Source of the DNA: an uncultured Pseudohongiella sp.
GTDB taxonomy: Bacteria; Pseudomonadota; Gammaproteobacteria; Pseudomonadales; Pseudohongiellaceae
Direction: 5' to 3'
Length of the DNA stretch: 64,000 bases
Assembly (NCBI GenBank): GCA_902531515.1
Contig: CACAEJ010000001.1
Location: 160,078 to 224,077, forward strand
The translations under genes and the position numbers were made by a program. Below the pieces are notes generated by a model. The model was not told the origin of the DNA and ran no database searches. It was given only the letters and a program-made list of their open reading frames with translations. Shown piece after piece: positions 27,392 to 37,388 of the stretch. Each line of letters starts with the position of its first letter. The first letter of the stretch is position 1.

Positions 27392-27430
27392 CTCCTCGAC
27401 CGATATGATGGAGTAAATGTCTCCTATCTT

Positions 27431-27844
27431 ATGAGAACAAATAAAAAGATTATTTTGCTGTTGATTGGATACATGGGGTCGGTTATCGTTTTTGAGAGCT
27501 TCCTTGGCCTAATTCAACCGCGCAGCGGAGATACCATGGTCATAACGACCTTTGAGATTGATGGAAAAGCAATCAATAGAGTGGTATCCCGCCTAGAACA
27601 AGGAAGTGATATCTTCGTCGCGGTTAATCATTGGCCAAGAGCTTGGGCTCGCAGGATAAGGCTGAACCCGAATGTTCAAATTACTTACAACGAAACCAAA
27701 CTTAACTACAGCGCTGTCATTCTTGAAGGGGGAGAGCACGATAAGGCTGTTTCTGACTTCCCAGTTCCTCTTGCTTTTAGAGTTTTAACGGGTTTTCCGC
27801 CGCGTTATTTTTTTCGCTTCGAGTTACAAGAAGATGCTGGATAA
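27431..27844 (+). CDS. membrane-anchored split-barrel protein, DUF385/deazaflavin-nitroreductase-like
   Basis: 137 residues with one N-terminal hydrophobic helix (about 7-27). The remainder matches the FMN/F420 split-barrel pattern: a strand with VSRLEQGSDIFVAVNHWPRAWARR (read in part, about 51-74), NPNVQITYN, then LNYSAVILEGGE. Closest in feel to the DUF385-type nitroreductase/quinone reductase group. Activity and cofactor are unknown. It follows the ankyrin gene by 39 bases on the same strand. Confidence 0.6.
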   Translation: MRTNKKIILLLIGYMGSVIVFESFLGLIQPRSGDTMVITTFEIDGKAINRVVSRLEQGSDIFVAVNHWPRAWARRIRLNPNVQITYNETKLNYSAVILEGGEHDKAVSDFPVPLAFRVLTGFPPRYFFRFELQEDAG

Positions 27845-27892
27845 CAAGTATTCACCACAAAGTATTGTCGGTTTTATTCTGAGGACATATTA

Positions 27893-28921
27893 ATGCGTAT
27901 AAAAAATCACTTTTCCTACTTACTATCACTGATGACGATTTTTACAGTGCCTTGGGTGGCTGCCCAGGGTTCCTACCCTCCTCAAGAAGCTAAGTGTGAA
28001 TCAAATACGGAAGTATTATTTGTGTGCGGTGTGATTAACCCGGAGGACCTATATCAAATCCCAGACACGAATTGGGTCATTGCGACCGGAAGAATATCAG
28101 ATTCGGCAGGGCCGATTTACGCTGTGAATATTGAAAGTTATCAAGTGGAGGAGATTTATCCCCATAATGCAGCTCTACCTGAGTTTGATCAGGAGACCTA
28201 TCAACAGTGTCCCGGACCGATTCTTACTTTCCAGCCACATGGCGTTACCCTCAGAAAAGGACTCGATGGAGAACATACCCTGTATGTAGTCGGGCATGGG
28301 GCGCGTGAGGCAGTGGAGGTGTTTAATTTGAGTGTCGCAGAAGACGTACCAGTTTTAAGCTGGACAGGTTGCATTCCGTCGCCGGAGGGGACTCGAAGGA
28401 TTAACTCGATTACAGCCCTGCCTGAGGGCTCCCTGGGTGCTACCAATTTTGATACAGCCGGTGGTCAACTATGGGAGTGGCACCCAACTACCGATTGGAT
28501 TGAGGTGCCTGGATCCTCCATGATGGGGCCCAATGGGTTAGTTTCTTCAGAAGATGGTGCATGGTTCTACGTCGGAGGTTGGAGTGATAGAGCGCTTGTA
28601 AGAGTATCGCGAGGAAAAATGCTAGCGGAAGTGGAAATTATACCTGTTGGTTTTAATGTTGATAATGTGCGTTGGGGCAAGGACAGGCGCATCATCGCAG
28701 CAGGACATATAACACGTTGTCCTAGTGACGAAGAATGTGACACATCAGCGGTCCGGGTCGCAAAGGTAAACCCTGAAAATTTTGAAGTAGAACAGCTTCT
28801 CGATTACGATGGAAATGAATTTTTTGAAATGGGGACTGTGGCGATTGATGTGAAGGACGAAATCTGGGTTGGGGGAATTTATGGTAGTTTCGCTATAGCG
28901 AGATTTTCAAAAAGGGATTGA
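27893..28921 (+). CDS. exported beta-propeller protein, SMP-30/arylesterase-like
   Basis: 342 residues with a signal peptide (cleavage near VAAQ, about 24). Blade-like repeats are visible: PHGVTLRKGLDGEHTLYVV (about 112-130), GPNGLVSSEDGAWFYVGG (about 206-223) and DVKDEIWVGGIYGSFAIA (about 322-339). PHG and PNG turns resemble the calcium and substrate loops of SMP-30/paraoxonase lactonases. Six cysteines (near 37, 48, 103, 161, 271, 276) may form disulfides. Lactonase activity is possible, not shown. Last gene of the 22086-28921 group. Confidence 0.65.
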   Translation: MRIKNHFSYLLSLMTIFTVPWVAAQGSYPPQEAKCESNTEVLFVCGVINPEDLYQIPDTNWVIATGRISDSAGPIYAVNIESYQVEEIYPHNAALPEFDQETYQQCPGPILTFQPHGVTLRKGLDGEHTLYVVGHGAREAVEVFNLSVAEDVPVLSWTGCIPSPEGTRRINSITALPEGSLGATNFDTAGGQLWEWHPTTDWIEVPGSSMMGPNGLVSSEDGAWFYVGGWSDRALVRVSRGKMLAEVEIIPVGFNVDNVRWGKDRRIIAAGHITRCPSDEECDTSAVRVAKVNPENFEVEQLLDYDGNEFFEMGTVAIDVKDEIWVGGIYGSFAIARFSKRD

Positions 28922-29039
28922 TAGCAAATGTGAAGTGACAAGAAGTGACAAAAGGGCGAGTTGCCCGCCTTGAAATAGTTACAAGATAAAAGATTACCCT
29001 TTTGTCAGAGGCTTAAATGAGTAGCACAAGTTACTCAAT

Positions 29040-29417
29040 TCACATTCTATGCAGCGTACAAACTTTGTTTCCTGCCGGATCGCGTAAGTAGGCAAGGTAC
29101 ATTTTCATTTCACCGCTTTCTCTTACGCCCGGCGGATCTTCTATCGCAGTTCCCCCATTTGCTAATCCCGCTTCATGCCATGCATCACATTGCTCTGCAT
29201 TTACAGCCGAAAATCCTATCGTGCTGCCATTGCCTCCGCTTGCAGGCTCACCATTTAATGGCTTTGTAATCGCAAAAAGACCATTCTCTGTCCTATAGAA
29301 AACCCTTCCTGTGTCGTCCATGAACCCCGGATCAATGCCCAAAGCGCCTAAAGTGGCATCATAAAATTTTTTTGCCTGTTCGGTGTCATCTGCACCAATT
29401 ACTACGTGACTAAACAA
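29040..29417 (-). CDS. VOC family (glyoxalase-like) protein
   Basis: 125 residues, one vicinal-oxygen-chelate unit. MFSHVVIGADDTEQAKKFYD at the start and GNKVCTLHR at the end give the two beta-alpha-beta-beta-beta halves; metal ligand candidates are H4 and the glutamates in REVGEMK-like and related strands (SGEMKMYLAYLRDPAGN). Cytoplasmic. Proteins of this type include glyoxalase and dioxygenase relatives; the substrate is not evident. It stands alone on the minus strand. Confidence 0.85.
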   Translation of the reverse strand: MFSHVVIGADDTEQAKKFYDATLGALGIDPGFMDDTGRVFYRTENGLFAITKPLNGEPASGGNGSTIGFSAVNAEQCDAWHEAGLANGGTAIEDPPGVRESGEMKMYLAYLRDPAGNKVCTLHRM

Positions 29418-29688
29418 TTTGTCTACCTCTTACTTAAGATTAATTGAATTAACATCCTACAATTCCAAGTTTACATGAAATTATACCCTCTCAGAATTTA
29501 ATTTTTAGAAATATATCTATCGGATAATTTTTGACATAATTTGAAGGTTACTGTGTCTATAATAGTTTTATCATAGCGACGCTTTTCAAAACTTTTTGGT
29601 TATTGTAGGTTTGGTGTTGTAATTGAAGCCTGAAAACGAATGCACTAAGCTCTATTGCAAGGTCCTTGACATTAATGGTGGTGAAGCA

Positions 29689-30210
29689 ATGCGATTCTTA
29701 ATCTTGGTTATTCAATTTGTAGGCGTTGTAGCGCTTATCCCGATCGCTGCAATACTGACTCTTTGGTTGGATGCGAGATCCGGTGACGGCCCGTCGGTAA
29801 TCTTCCGCGGCGGAGAATTTACGTCAGGTCAGGTCTATGAGGGTCCTGAGCCTGATTGGAGTTTCACAAATGAAATTCGCTTGGTAGAGCTTCAACTCAA
29901 TGCAACGAGAGATTCAAGAACCACATTTATTATCGAGAGTAACGGAAGAATTTTTGTTACTTGTGATTACATGGGGACGGCATTGGGCCGATTTTGGAAG
30001 AAATGGGCGGTACAGGCGACAGATGGGGACGGTGCCGCTGAGCTCCGCATCGGAAATACTCGTTACGAGAGAACTTTGAAGCGCGTTACTGGAGGGCCAG
30101 AAATTGATTGGGTCATACAAAGCAAGACAAGCAAATATCGTTCGTTAATTAATAGTGAGATGATTGCAGAAGGCGAGACATGGGTCTTTGAAATTGCACC
30201 GCGGGTCTGA
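29689..30210 (+). CDS. membrane-anchored protein of unknown function, paralogue of 56259-56792 (split-barrel-like)
   Basis: 173 residues from the ATG at 29689, which follows GGTGGTG and starts directly with a membrane helix (about 2-26); the open frame extends upstream only with a TTG. Then comes GDGPSVIFRGGEFTSGQ, followed by TTFIIESNGRIFVTCDYMG, a GRFWKKW segment, and LRIGNTRYERTLKRVTGG. Same length, order and key residues as the protein at 56259-56792. The core resembles DUF2255/FMN split-barrel proteins, but this is a pattern match only. No cofactor can be assigned. Confidence 0.65.
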   Translation: MRFLILVIQFVGVVALIPIAAILTLWLDARSGDGPSVIFRGGEFTSGQVYEGPEPDWSFTNEIRLVELQLNATRDSRTTFIIESNGRIFVTCDYMGTALGRFWKKWAVQATDGDGAAELRIGNTRYERTLKRVTGGPEIDWVIQSKTSKYRSLINSEMIAEGETWVFEIAPRV

Positions 30211-30266
30211 TAGCAGGTAAATATTTGGTTTTATTCGGCCGGGGCGAGGCTGAGGTCATCCGGACG

Positions 30267-31997
30267 TTAATGATCCCTTAAATTTGGTTTAGGTTGGCTT
30301 CCTCGCACTAGTCTGCCTGGTCTAGCTCCGGTACTTTCGCCATTGAGATAGATAGGCACACCGCTAACGAGGGTCGCAACGTATCCATCTGCGAACTGCA
30401 TAAGCCTTCTTCCTCCAGCTGGCAGATCATAATGCACCTCTGGTTTCTTCAATCTCATTTTTCCCAGGTCAATGATATTGATGTCGGCTTTGTAACCGGG
30501 CGCAAGAATACCGCGATCATTAAGGCCAACAGCAGCAGCGGTATCTTGGCAATGTGCTTTCACAACCCAAGGGAGTTCAAGCTTGTTCCCTCGGTTTCTA
30601 TCCCTTGTCCAGTGGGTCAGCATATGAGTGGTGAAACTGCCATCACAAATACTGCCGCAATGAGCACCTCCATCTCCCAGACCAAGGATCGTATTAGGGT
30701 GCTCCATCATTTCTTTAGCGGGGTTCAATGAGCTTTCGCCATAATTTAGGAACGCGTAGTAAATCATTTCTTTGCCGTCGCCTCGAGTAAGGATATCAAG
30801 ACATAATTCCAAAGGGTGTTTGTTCTGCCTCATGGCTTGTGCATCTATACTTGTTGAGGGTAGAGGTTCATAGTCGGGCTCTTCGCTCATAACATACATG
30901 TCATGGTAACGCTTGTGTGCTTGCCTCAGGAAAGGGTTGTTTTCTACTTCGGGAGTTTCGGCGAGGAGTGTCTGTCTGAAAGCTGGGTCTCGTAGCTTAA
31001 GAAGCTTTTCCTTCAGAGGCAGGTTGGTAATTTCGATGAAAGATGGATGGGCGCTGAATGGGTTGTTAGTTAATTCTAAACCAAATAGGACGCCTATAGG
31101 TCGGCCACATACCTGAGCTGTTAGTCTCAGGCCCTCTTTGTTTGCATCTTCGATCGTTCGCAAAATGTTCTTCCAGCCATCTGTGACTCGGTGATGTTGA
31201 GCTACAGAAACAGAGAGTGGTCTGTCCGACTGTTTTGTCATCTCCTTTAGAATCTCAAATTCGTTGTCATCCCCTTTAAAGTCTGTGACCACTTGCATTA
31301 CTCCAGACCCTGCATTCTTTACACCTTTTGCTATGCCCACCATCTCACCTAATTCGGCGGACAGTGTAGGTGTAGGCTCACCTTCTGCAGTTTGATGATT
31401 AAGAGTTCTTGACGTCGAAAATCCCAGAGCGCCTGACTTTATCGATTCCGTTGTAAGAGCAGCCATTCTTTCTATATCTTTCTGAGTAGCAGGTTCACGA
31501 TTAGCACCGCGATCCCCCATGACATAAACCCGCAACGGTCCGTGCGGGAGTTGTGCCGCAAAATCTATATCGTATTGGCGTTTGCTGAGACTATCTAAAT
31601 ATTCAGGAAATGTTTCCCAATTCCAAGGGAGCCCCTCAGAGAGAACCGGATGAGGGATGTCCTCTACACCCTCCATAAGGGAAATCAATCTTTCTTTATC
31701 CTCAGGGCGGCAGGGTGCGAATCCGACTCCGCAATTACCCATGACCGCCGTAGTTACGCCATGATTGGAAGACGGAGTTAACTCCTCACTCCAAGTAACC
31801 TGGCCATCATAGTGGGTATGTATATCCACGAAGCCCGGGATAACGGTTGAGCCAGCTGCGTCGATGATGTTTTTTGCTCTGCTAGAAATCTCACCTACTT
31901 CCACGACTACGCCGTTCATGATCCCCAGATCGCCCATGAATGGTTTGGTTCCCGTGCCATCAACTATCTGGCCGTTTTTGATGATTAAATCTAGCAT
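30267..31997 (-). CDS. N-acyl-D-amino-acid deacylase-type amidohydrolase
   Basis: 576 residues. The amidohydrolase fold has [10 protein letters not shown] at the N-terminus, the metal motif [10 protein letters not shown] (H-x-H about 60-62), [14 protein letters not shown] (about 86-99; cysteine 90 matches the metal-bridging cysteine of D-aminoacylases), and [15 protein letters not shown] (about 444-458). The family removes N-acyl groups from D-amino acids or acts on related amides. The frame opens at 32048, but the ATG at 31997 with GGGACGTGAA upstream begins exactly at the family's N-terminus. Cytoplasmic. Convergent with 29689 and divergent from 32188. Confidence 0.88.
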   Translation of the reverse strand: MLDLIIKNGQIVDGTGTKPFMGDLGIMNGVVVEVGEISSRAKNIIDAAGSTVIPGFVDIHTHYDGQVTWSEELTPSSNHGVTTAVMGNCGVGFAPCRPEDKERLISLMEGVEDIPHPVLSEGLPWNWETFPEYLDSLSKRQYDIDFAAQLPHGPLRVYVMGDRGANREPATQKDIERMAALTTESIKSGALGFSTSRTLNHQTAEGEPTPTLSAELGEMVGIAKGVKNAGSGVMQVVTDFKGDDNEFEILKEMTKQSDRPLSVSVAQHHRVTDGWKNILRTIEDANKEGLRLTAQVCGRPIGVLFGLELTNNPFSAHPSFIEITNLPLKEKLLKLRDPAFRQTLLAETPEVENNPFLRQAHKRYHDMYVMSEEPDYEPLPSTSIDAQAMRQNKHPLELCLDILTRGDGKEMIYYAFLNYGESSLNPAKEMMEHPNTILGLGDGGAHCGSICDGSFTTHMLTHWTRDRNRGNKLELPWVVKAHCQDTAAAVGLNDRGILAPGYKADINIIDLGKMRLKKPEVHYDLPAGGRRLMQFADGYVATLVSGVPIYLNGESTGARPGRLVRGSQPKPNLRDH

Positions 31998-32187
31998 TTC
32001 ACGTCCCAGTTTGCCTTGGTAAGAATAGCTATTGCTAAAGGGTAACATAAATCAATATAGGTATTTCCTGACTCTTGGGAATAAACTTAGGCAGGTGCAT
32101 TGTGAATGCGATAAAATATGAGCCTGAATCAAATAATTTTGGTTTATGTTTTTAACTATAAATTTTGAAGTATAGAGGTTATTTATC

Positions 32188-33153
32188 GTGTCAGTTCCCG
32201 AATCCATGAGAGGTCGCTTGTCGTTACCCTTAGTTGGCGCACCACTATTTATTATTTCTAACCCTGATCTCGTCATAGCTCAGTGCAAGGCTGGAGTAGT
32301 TGGATCATTTCCTGCCTTAAATGCAAGACCTGTAGAGGTGCTCGATCAATGGTTGACTAGAATCAACGAAGAATTAGACGCTTACAATCAGGATAATCCA
32401 GACGAGCCAGCTGCGCCATATGCTGTAAATCAAATCGTTCACGGCTCTAATGACCGATTAATGCACGATGTTGAGTTGTGTGTAAAGTATAAAGTGCCGG
32501 TTGTCATTACATCTTTGGGGGCGAGACCGGAGGTTTTCGAAGCAATTCATTCGTATGGCGGGATTTGTTTGCACGATGTTATTAATAATAAATTCGCTCA
32601 CAAAGCGATTGAGAAAGGTGCAGACGGTCTTATTTGCGTCGCGGCCGGCGCTGGCGGTCATGCTGGCACGTTGTCCCCAATGGCATTTATTCAGGAAGTA
32701 AGAGAGTGGTTTGATGGCCCTGTTTTGCTGTCGGGGGCTATAGCTACGGGAGATGGAATTCTGGCTGCACAGGCGATGGGGGCCGATTTGGCTTACATGG
32801 GCTCCGCATTTATCGCCACCTCGGAAGCAAATGCTGATCCTCGATATAAGCAAGCGTTGGTTGATTATGCGGCCTCGGACATTGTTTACACTAACTTGTT
32901 TACGGGCGTGCATGGAAATTATCTCCGCCCGTCAATTGAGGCAGCTGGCTTAGATCCTGAAAATCTCCCTCCAAGCGACCCATCAAAAATGCAGTTTGGT
33001 TCTGGAGGAAGTAACAAATCAAAAGCGTGGAAAGATATCTGGGGCTGTGGTCAAGGAATTAATGCGATAAAGGAGGTGCAATCAACATCAGATCTTGTTA
33101 ACAGATTAAAGGTTGAATACAAAGGTGCTCAAGAGCGCGTTTTGGCTGCATAA
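32188..33153 (+). CDS. FMN-dependent nitronate monooxygenase (NMO/2-nitropropane dioxygenase family)
   Basis: TIM-barrel FMN enzyme, 321 residues. Typical segments: GAPLFIISNPDLVIAQCKAG (read from about 17), the phosphate-binding VAAGAGGHAG (about 152-161), and GAIATGDGILAAQAMGAD (about 180-197). It would oxidise alkyl nitronates or, in relatives, reduce enoyl compounds or quinones. It starts with GTG, supported by AGAGG about 10 bases upstream; the next ATG at 32206 lacks a ribosome site. Divergent from the deacylase gene. Confidence 0.88.
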   Translation: MSVPESMRGRLSLPLVGAPLFIISNPDLVIAQCKAGVVGSFPALNARPVEVLDQWLTRINEELDAYNQDNPDEPAAPYAVNQIVHGSNDRLMHDVELCVKYKVPVVITSLGARPEVFEAIHSYGGICLHDVINNKFAHKAIEKGADGLICVAAGAGGHAGTLSPMAFIQEVREWFDGPVLLSGAIATGDGILAAQAMGADLAYMGSAFIATSEANADPRYKQALVDYAASDIVYTNLFTGVHGNYLRPSIEAAGLDPENLPPSDPSKMQFGSGGSNKSKAWKDIWGCGQGINAIKEVQSTSDLVNRLKVEYKGAQERVLAA

Positions 33154-33249
33154 AGCGATCTTATGCCAGAGGAGTAATGTTTACACCCCTTGTCGACCGA
33201 GTTAGAGTGAGCACACAATGATAAAAATAATCTATAAGAGGTTTGTGCA

Positions 33250-34137
33250 ATGAAATATTTTTACAGAGATATAGTATTAGCAACTCTGACCAGCACGCTG
33301 TTTATAATATCCCAACTCCAAGCTCAAGATTTTGACGATGTTCAGATCGTCACGCACCACGTTAAGGATAACATCTACTACTTAGAAGGTAGTGGCGGGA
33401 ATATCGGGGTGATTGTTGGAGACGATGGAGTGCTTATAGTAGACGATCAATTTGGACCGCTAACTAACAAGATAGAGGCAGCAATTACTGATTTGACGAA
33501 ACTTCCTGTCACATTCGTTATAAATTCACATTTTCATTACGATCATACAGATGGCAACGAAAATTTTGGTAGAGCTGGTGCTTTTATCGTCTCACAAGAT
33601 AATGCTCGTCGGCGAATGGAATCAGCGCAAGTTTTAGCATCGGGTTATTCGCAGAGAAGATATGAAGAGGTCGGATTGCCAAAAATCACGTTTTTTGAGG
33701 CGATGCGTTTTTATTTCAATGATGAGCCTATCCATATCACTTATAACGGGCCGGGTCACACAGACGGTGATGCACAAATCTTTTTCTTAGAATCCAATGT
33801 AATGCATACGGGAGATATGTTTGTTCGATACGTCTTACCTTTTATAGACCAAAATAACGGCGGGTCCTTAGACGGGATGATAGAGGCAACAGACCGGTTG
33901 GCGAGCCAGATAAATGATGAAACCATTATAATTCCAGGTCATGGGCAGTTATCGACTCGAGACGACTTACTTAATTATCGAGAAATGCTGGTAACTATTC
34001 GAGGTAATTTGCTTCGAGCAAAGGTTCAAGAGTTGTCTCCATCTGAAATGCTAGAGACCGAACCAGCAGACGGATTTGCTCCAGTAGGTGATGGGACAGA
34101 CCAGTGGTTACTTCGAGCTTATGATGAATATCGTTAG
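33250..34137 (+). CDS. exported MBL-fold metallohydrolase
   Basis: 295 residues with a signal peptide (cleavage near LQAQ, about 26). A complete metallo-beta-lactamase site is present: H94-F-H96-Y-D98-H99, then GPGHTDGD (about 172-179) and PGHG (about 235-238). The spacing suits periplasmic hydrolases that also include some class B3-like lactamases and glyoxalase II relatives. The natural substrate is not evident and no resistance role is implied. GAGG precedes the start. Confidence 0.88.
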   Translation: MKYFYRDIVLATLTSTLFIISQLQAQDFDDVQIVTHHVKDNIYYLEGSGGNIGVIVGDDGVLIVDDQFGPLTNKIEAAITDLTKLPVTFVINSHFHYDHTDGNENFGRAGAFIVSQDNARRRMESAQVLASGYSQRRYEEVGLPKITFFEAMRFYFNDEPIHITYNGPGHTDGDAQIFFLESNVMHTGDMFVRYVLPFIDQNNGGSLDGMIEATDRLASQINDETIIIPGHGQLSTRDDLLNYREMLVTIRGNLLRAKVQELSPSEMLETEPADGFAPVGDGTDQWLLRAYDEYR

Positions 34138-34212
34138 TGCGCAAATAGAGCGATCAATAAACTCGAGCTTTTAGGTTCGATAAGTTACTTAAGTTTATAT
34201 AGGAGGACGAGT

Positions 34213-34575
34213 ATGTCAGCCAAAACAGCCATTGAGTCGGTAATACAAACTTATGCAGATTGTATGAATGAGTCAGATCCCAACAAAGTTAAACAAGCCT
34301 TTCACCCAAGCGCCAAAATTACCGGATATTTACCTGACGGGTTGCACGAAATGAGCACTGAAGATTTTGGCAGCTTTGTTGCGGCGCAGAGTCCACCAAA
34401 AGGAACTAACGATCCTGTTACTTTGGAGATTGTTTCATTAGAAATTGCTGGAAAAACCGCAGTTGCGCAAGTCAGAGATAAATATTTGGGGATGACTTTT
34501 CTTGACACCTTGTCTTTTCTGGAAGTGGATGGTCATTGGATTATCTACAACAAACTGTTTCATGTCGAATCGTAG
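34213..34575 (+). CDS. NTF2-like (lumazine-binding type) protein
   Basis: 120 residues forming one cone-shaped NTF2/SnoaL-like unit: N-terminal helix with IQTYADCMNESDPNKV, then FHPSAKITGY and a C-terminal sheet ending in FLEVDGHWIIYNKLFH. No signal peptide. Such proteins often act as small isomerases, dehydratases or stability partners; no active-site set is diagnostic here. An excellent AGGAGG site precedes the ATG. Confidence 0.82.
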   Translation: MSAKTAIESVIQTYADCMNESDPNKVKQAFHPSAKITGYLPDGLHEMSTEDFGSFVAAQSPPKGTNDPVTLEIVSLEIAGKTAVAQVRDKYLGMTFLDTLSFLEVDGHWIIYNKLFHVES

Positions 34576-34665
34576 CTTAATCAGTTTCAGCCCGACAACT
34601 GTTAGCTGTTTGTAAAGAATTTAGAAATTAAAGATTAGATAATGTTTTGGGGTTAAATTAAGGCT

Positions 34666-35988
34666 ATGAGTTCAGTGAAAAGTCGCTTAAGTGCAATGAT
34701 GTTCTTTCAGTATGCCGTCTGGGGTATATGGTTACCGGTTCTAGCGACCTATCTCCAGTCGCCGGAAGTTGAGGGTGGTCTAGGATTTACCTCTGGACAG
34801 GTCGGATGGATCATCGGTATAGCCGCGTCTTTGGGTGCAGTATCTGCTCCATTCATAGCGGGACAATTTGCGGATCGTTATTTTTCAACTGAAAAATTTC
34901 TCTCCGTCCTCCTTCTTTTTGGAGGTATTGTAAAATTTGTTCTCTCATTTCAAACGTCATTCTCCACATGGTTAATGCTGTCCGTTCTATACAGTGTTCT
35001 CTACATGCCTACGCTTTCATTAACCAATTCGATGGCTTTCGCACATCTAAAAAATATAGATACTGAATGGCCTAGAGTGCGTGTTATGGGAACGTTCGGC
35101 TGGATAGCAGCAAGCTGGTTGTTTCCGATGATTTGGCTGCAGTCCAATCTAGAATTTCAAGCTTTGCCTCCGTTTTTTGTTGGAACAGAGGTGGCTGATG
35201 CAACGTCTCGACTGGGCGATACATTAAAAGTATCGGGCATCATTTCAATATTATATGCGTTTTATTGTATGGCTTTGCCAAATACGCCTCCAAATAAAGA
35301 GGCGCCCGCAAAACTCGCTTTTATGAAGGCTTTTAGCTTGTTGTCAAAAAAATCCTTTGCAGTGTTAGTTCTTGCGAGCCTCCCCATTGCAATAATCCAT
35401 CAGATTTATTTTATGCAGACAGGCCCGTTCCTCGAGAATCAGCTGGGCTTGTTAGTAACTTATATAGCACCAGCGATGACGGTTGGGCAGTTTGCTGAAA
35501 TAGCGGTTATGGCTATTCTTGGAGTATTTATAGCGAGGTTCGGTTTTCGTCGGACGATTGCCATTGGGGCCTTTGCTTATTTCGCCAGGTACTTGATTTG
35601 GGGATTGATTAGCTTGCAGGAACCTTCAGGGCCCTCGGTTGACGCCTCGGGGCAATTTCTATGGACCGTCCCATTGATAATCGGGATTTTTAGTCAGCTG
35701 CTTCATGGGGTATGTTACGCATGTTTCTTCGCTTCTGCCTATATGTACGTTGATAAAATTGCTGATGGGGATATTCGAAATTCGGCCCAAACGGTATTTG
35801 GAATCATCATACTTGGTTTGGGCCCGATGCTAGCAGCACCTCTTTTGGGACTTTTAGCGAACATATTTGGAGATGCGGGTGTAGTCACTGATTTTGCAGG
35901 CATGTGGCTTTCTTTGGCAGCTATCGCCCTCATAACCAGCGCTGTTTTTTTTGTTGCCTTTACCGAAGAGGCAGAGAGCAGTATATAA
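34666..35988 (+). CDS. MFS transporter, nucleoside permease (NupG)-like
   Basis: 440 residues with about 12 membrane helices in the pattern of the NupG-type nucleoside:H+ symporter group: FFQYAVWGIWLPVLATYL (about 13-30) at the start, a TSGQVGWIIGIAAS second helix, FIAGQFADRYFST (about 64-76) as the loop 2-3 motif, and HGVCYACFFASAYMYVD in the eleventh-helix region. Imports nucleosides or a similar small polar solute; specificity not readable. Single gene followed after 97 bases by metY. Confidence 0.8.
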   Translation: MSSVKSRLSAMMFFQYAVWGIWLPVLATYLQSPEVEGGLGFTSGQVGWIIGIAASLGAVSAPFIAGQFADRYFSTEKFLSVLLLFGGIVKFVLSFQTSFSTWLMLSVLYSVLYMPTLSLTNSMAFAHLKNIDTEWPRVRVMGTFGWIAASWLFPMIWLQSNLEFQALPPFFVGTEVADATSRLGDTLKVSGIISILYAFYCMALPNTPPNKEAPAKLAFMKAFSLLSKKSFAVLVLASLPIAIIHQIYFMQTGPFLENQLGLLVTYIAPAMTVGQFAEIAVMAILGVFIARFGFRRTIAIGAFAYFARYLIWGLISLQEPSGPSVDASGQFLWTVPLIIGIFSQLLHGVCYACFFASAYMYVDKIADGDIRNSAQTVFGIIILGLGPMLAAPLLGLLANIFGDAGVVTDFAGMWLSLAAIALITSAVFFVAFTEEAESSI

Positions 35989-36085
35989 TTAATGAAATTT
36001 CTCAGATCCCAATCGGCATCGTTTCGCTGGGCTGTGGAAATGGCTACCATCTAAAAGCGCTTAGTATTTTTTGGAGGAATTTATA

Positions 36086-37357
36086 ATGAAAAAGGAAACT
36101 CTTGCAATTCACTGTGGTTATGAAACAGACCCAACAACAAACTCGGTCGCGGTTCCGATACATCAAACGGTAGCGTATGAATTTGATGATGCTCAGCATG
36201 GCGCTGATCTATTCAACCTGGCCGTTCCAGGCAACATTTATACTCGCATCATGAATCCAACCAATGATGTGCTAGAGCAAAGACTTGCTGCCCTCGAGGG
36301 AGGGGTTGCTGCGCTTGCGGTTGCCTCTGGGATGGCTGCTATTAATTATTCAATATTGACTCTGGCCAGAGCCGGAGACAATATTGTTTCTACTCCTCAA
36401 CTTTATGGTGGCACATACACATTATTCGCCCATATGCTTCCAAGCCAAGGAATCGAGGTGCGTTTTGCTGAAGACGACTCACCAGCAGCGCTTGAAAAAT
36501 TAATTGATGACAATACAAAAGCCCTATACTGCGAGACGATAGGAAACCCGGCAGGCAACATTGTCGACCTTGAGCCGATCTGTGATATGGCTCACAAACA
36601 CGGTGTTGCCGTCATTGTTGACAATACGGTAGCGACTCCAACTCTGTGTAATCCAATTCAGTTTGGTGCAGATATCGTTGTGCATTCTCTAACCAAGTAT
36701 ATAGGTGGACATGGCACGTCGGTCGGCGGGATTATAGTTGATTCAGGCAAATTTCCATGGCCAGAGCACAAGAAGCGTTATCCTCAGCTAACAGAGCCAG
36801 AGCCGTCTTATCACGGAGTAGTGTACTCAGAGGCTCTGGGCGAGGCGGCGTTCATAGGGCGAGCTAGAACGGTCCCTCTCAGAAATACGGGGTCTGCTCT
36901 TTCTCCAATGAATGCTTTCTTGATCATGCAGGGGCTGGAGACGTTAGCGATACGCATGGAGCGACATTGTCAAAATGCTGTTGCTGTGGCGGAATTTTTG
37001 AAGGGGCACGCAAAAGTTGAGTGGGTAAACTTCGGTGGATTAGAAGGTGACACGTATTTTGATTTAGCAAAGAAATATTGTGGTGGAGTTCCTGCATCCT
37101 TACTAACTTTTGGTATAAATGGTGGATTTGATGCTGGTGTTCGTTTTTACGACGCTTTGGAAATGATCAAGCGATTAGTCAACATCGGTGACGCCAAGAC
37201 GCTCGCCTGCCACCCGGCATCTACGACACACCGTCAGTTAACGGAGGAAGAGCAAGCATTAGCTGGCGTATCTCCAGAAACAATTCGGATTTGTGTCGGA
37301 ATAGAACATATTGATGACATCACGAATGACATTAGTCAGGCCTTAGATAAAGCATAA
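36086..37357 (+). CDS. metY: O-acetylhomoserine sulfhydrylase (PLP)
   Basis: 423 residues, full length for the Cys/Met-metabolism PLP family, subgroup MetY, which makes homocysteine from O-acetylhomoserine and sulfide. Markers: IYTRIMNPTNDVLEQRLAAL (51-70), Schiff-base K204 in VHSLTKYIGGHG, and CHPASTTHRQL near the C-terminus. The open frame begins with a TTG at 36071, but the ATG at 36086 has GGAGG 8 bases upstream. The only classical biosynthetic gene in the window; MaoC follows by 31 bases. Confidence 0.92.
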   Translation: MKKETLAIHCGYETDPTTNSVAVPIHQTVAYEFDDAQHGADLFNLAVPGNIYTRIMNPTNDVLEQRLAALEGGVAALAVASGMAAINYSILTLARAGDNIVSTPQLYGGTYTLFAHMLPSQGIEVRFAEDDSPAALEKLIDDNTKALYCETIGNPAGNIVDLEPICDMAHKHGVAVIVDNTVATPTLCNPIQFGADIVVHSLTKYIGGHGTSVGGIIVDSGKFPWPEHKKRYPQLTEPEPSYHGVVYSEALGEAAFIGRARTVPLRNTGSALSPMNAFLIMQGLETLAIRMERHCQNAVAVAEFLKGHAKVEWVNFGGLEGDTYFDLAKKYCGGVPASLLTFGINGGFDAGVRFYDALEMIKRLVNIGDAKTLACHPASTTHRQLTEEEQALAGVSPETIRICVGIEHIDDITNDISQALDKA

Positions 37358-37388
37358 GATTTTTAGGCAGTAAAATATCGAGAGTAGT

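Noticed and set aside
28930..28985. Short tandem GAAGTGACAA copy and a GGGC/GCCC hairpin after the propeller gene
   Set aside because: Stem of only about four to six bases with no T run; too weak to call a terminator or repeat.
32458..32913. Minus-strand open frame of 151 codons within the nitronate monooxygenase gene
   Set aside because: No recognisable domain, and the opposite strand codes a complete known enzyme.
33250..34137. Idea that the exported MBL hydrolase is PqqB or a quinoprotein-relay hydrolase
   Set aside because: PqqB is cytoplasmic and different in length and motifs, and no relay partner gene is adjacent.
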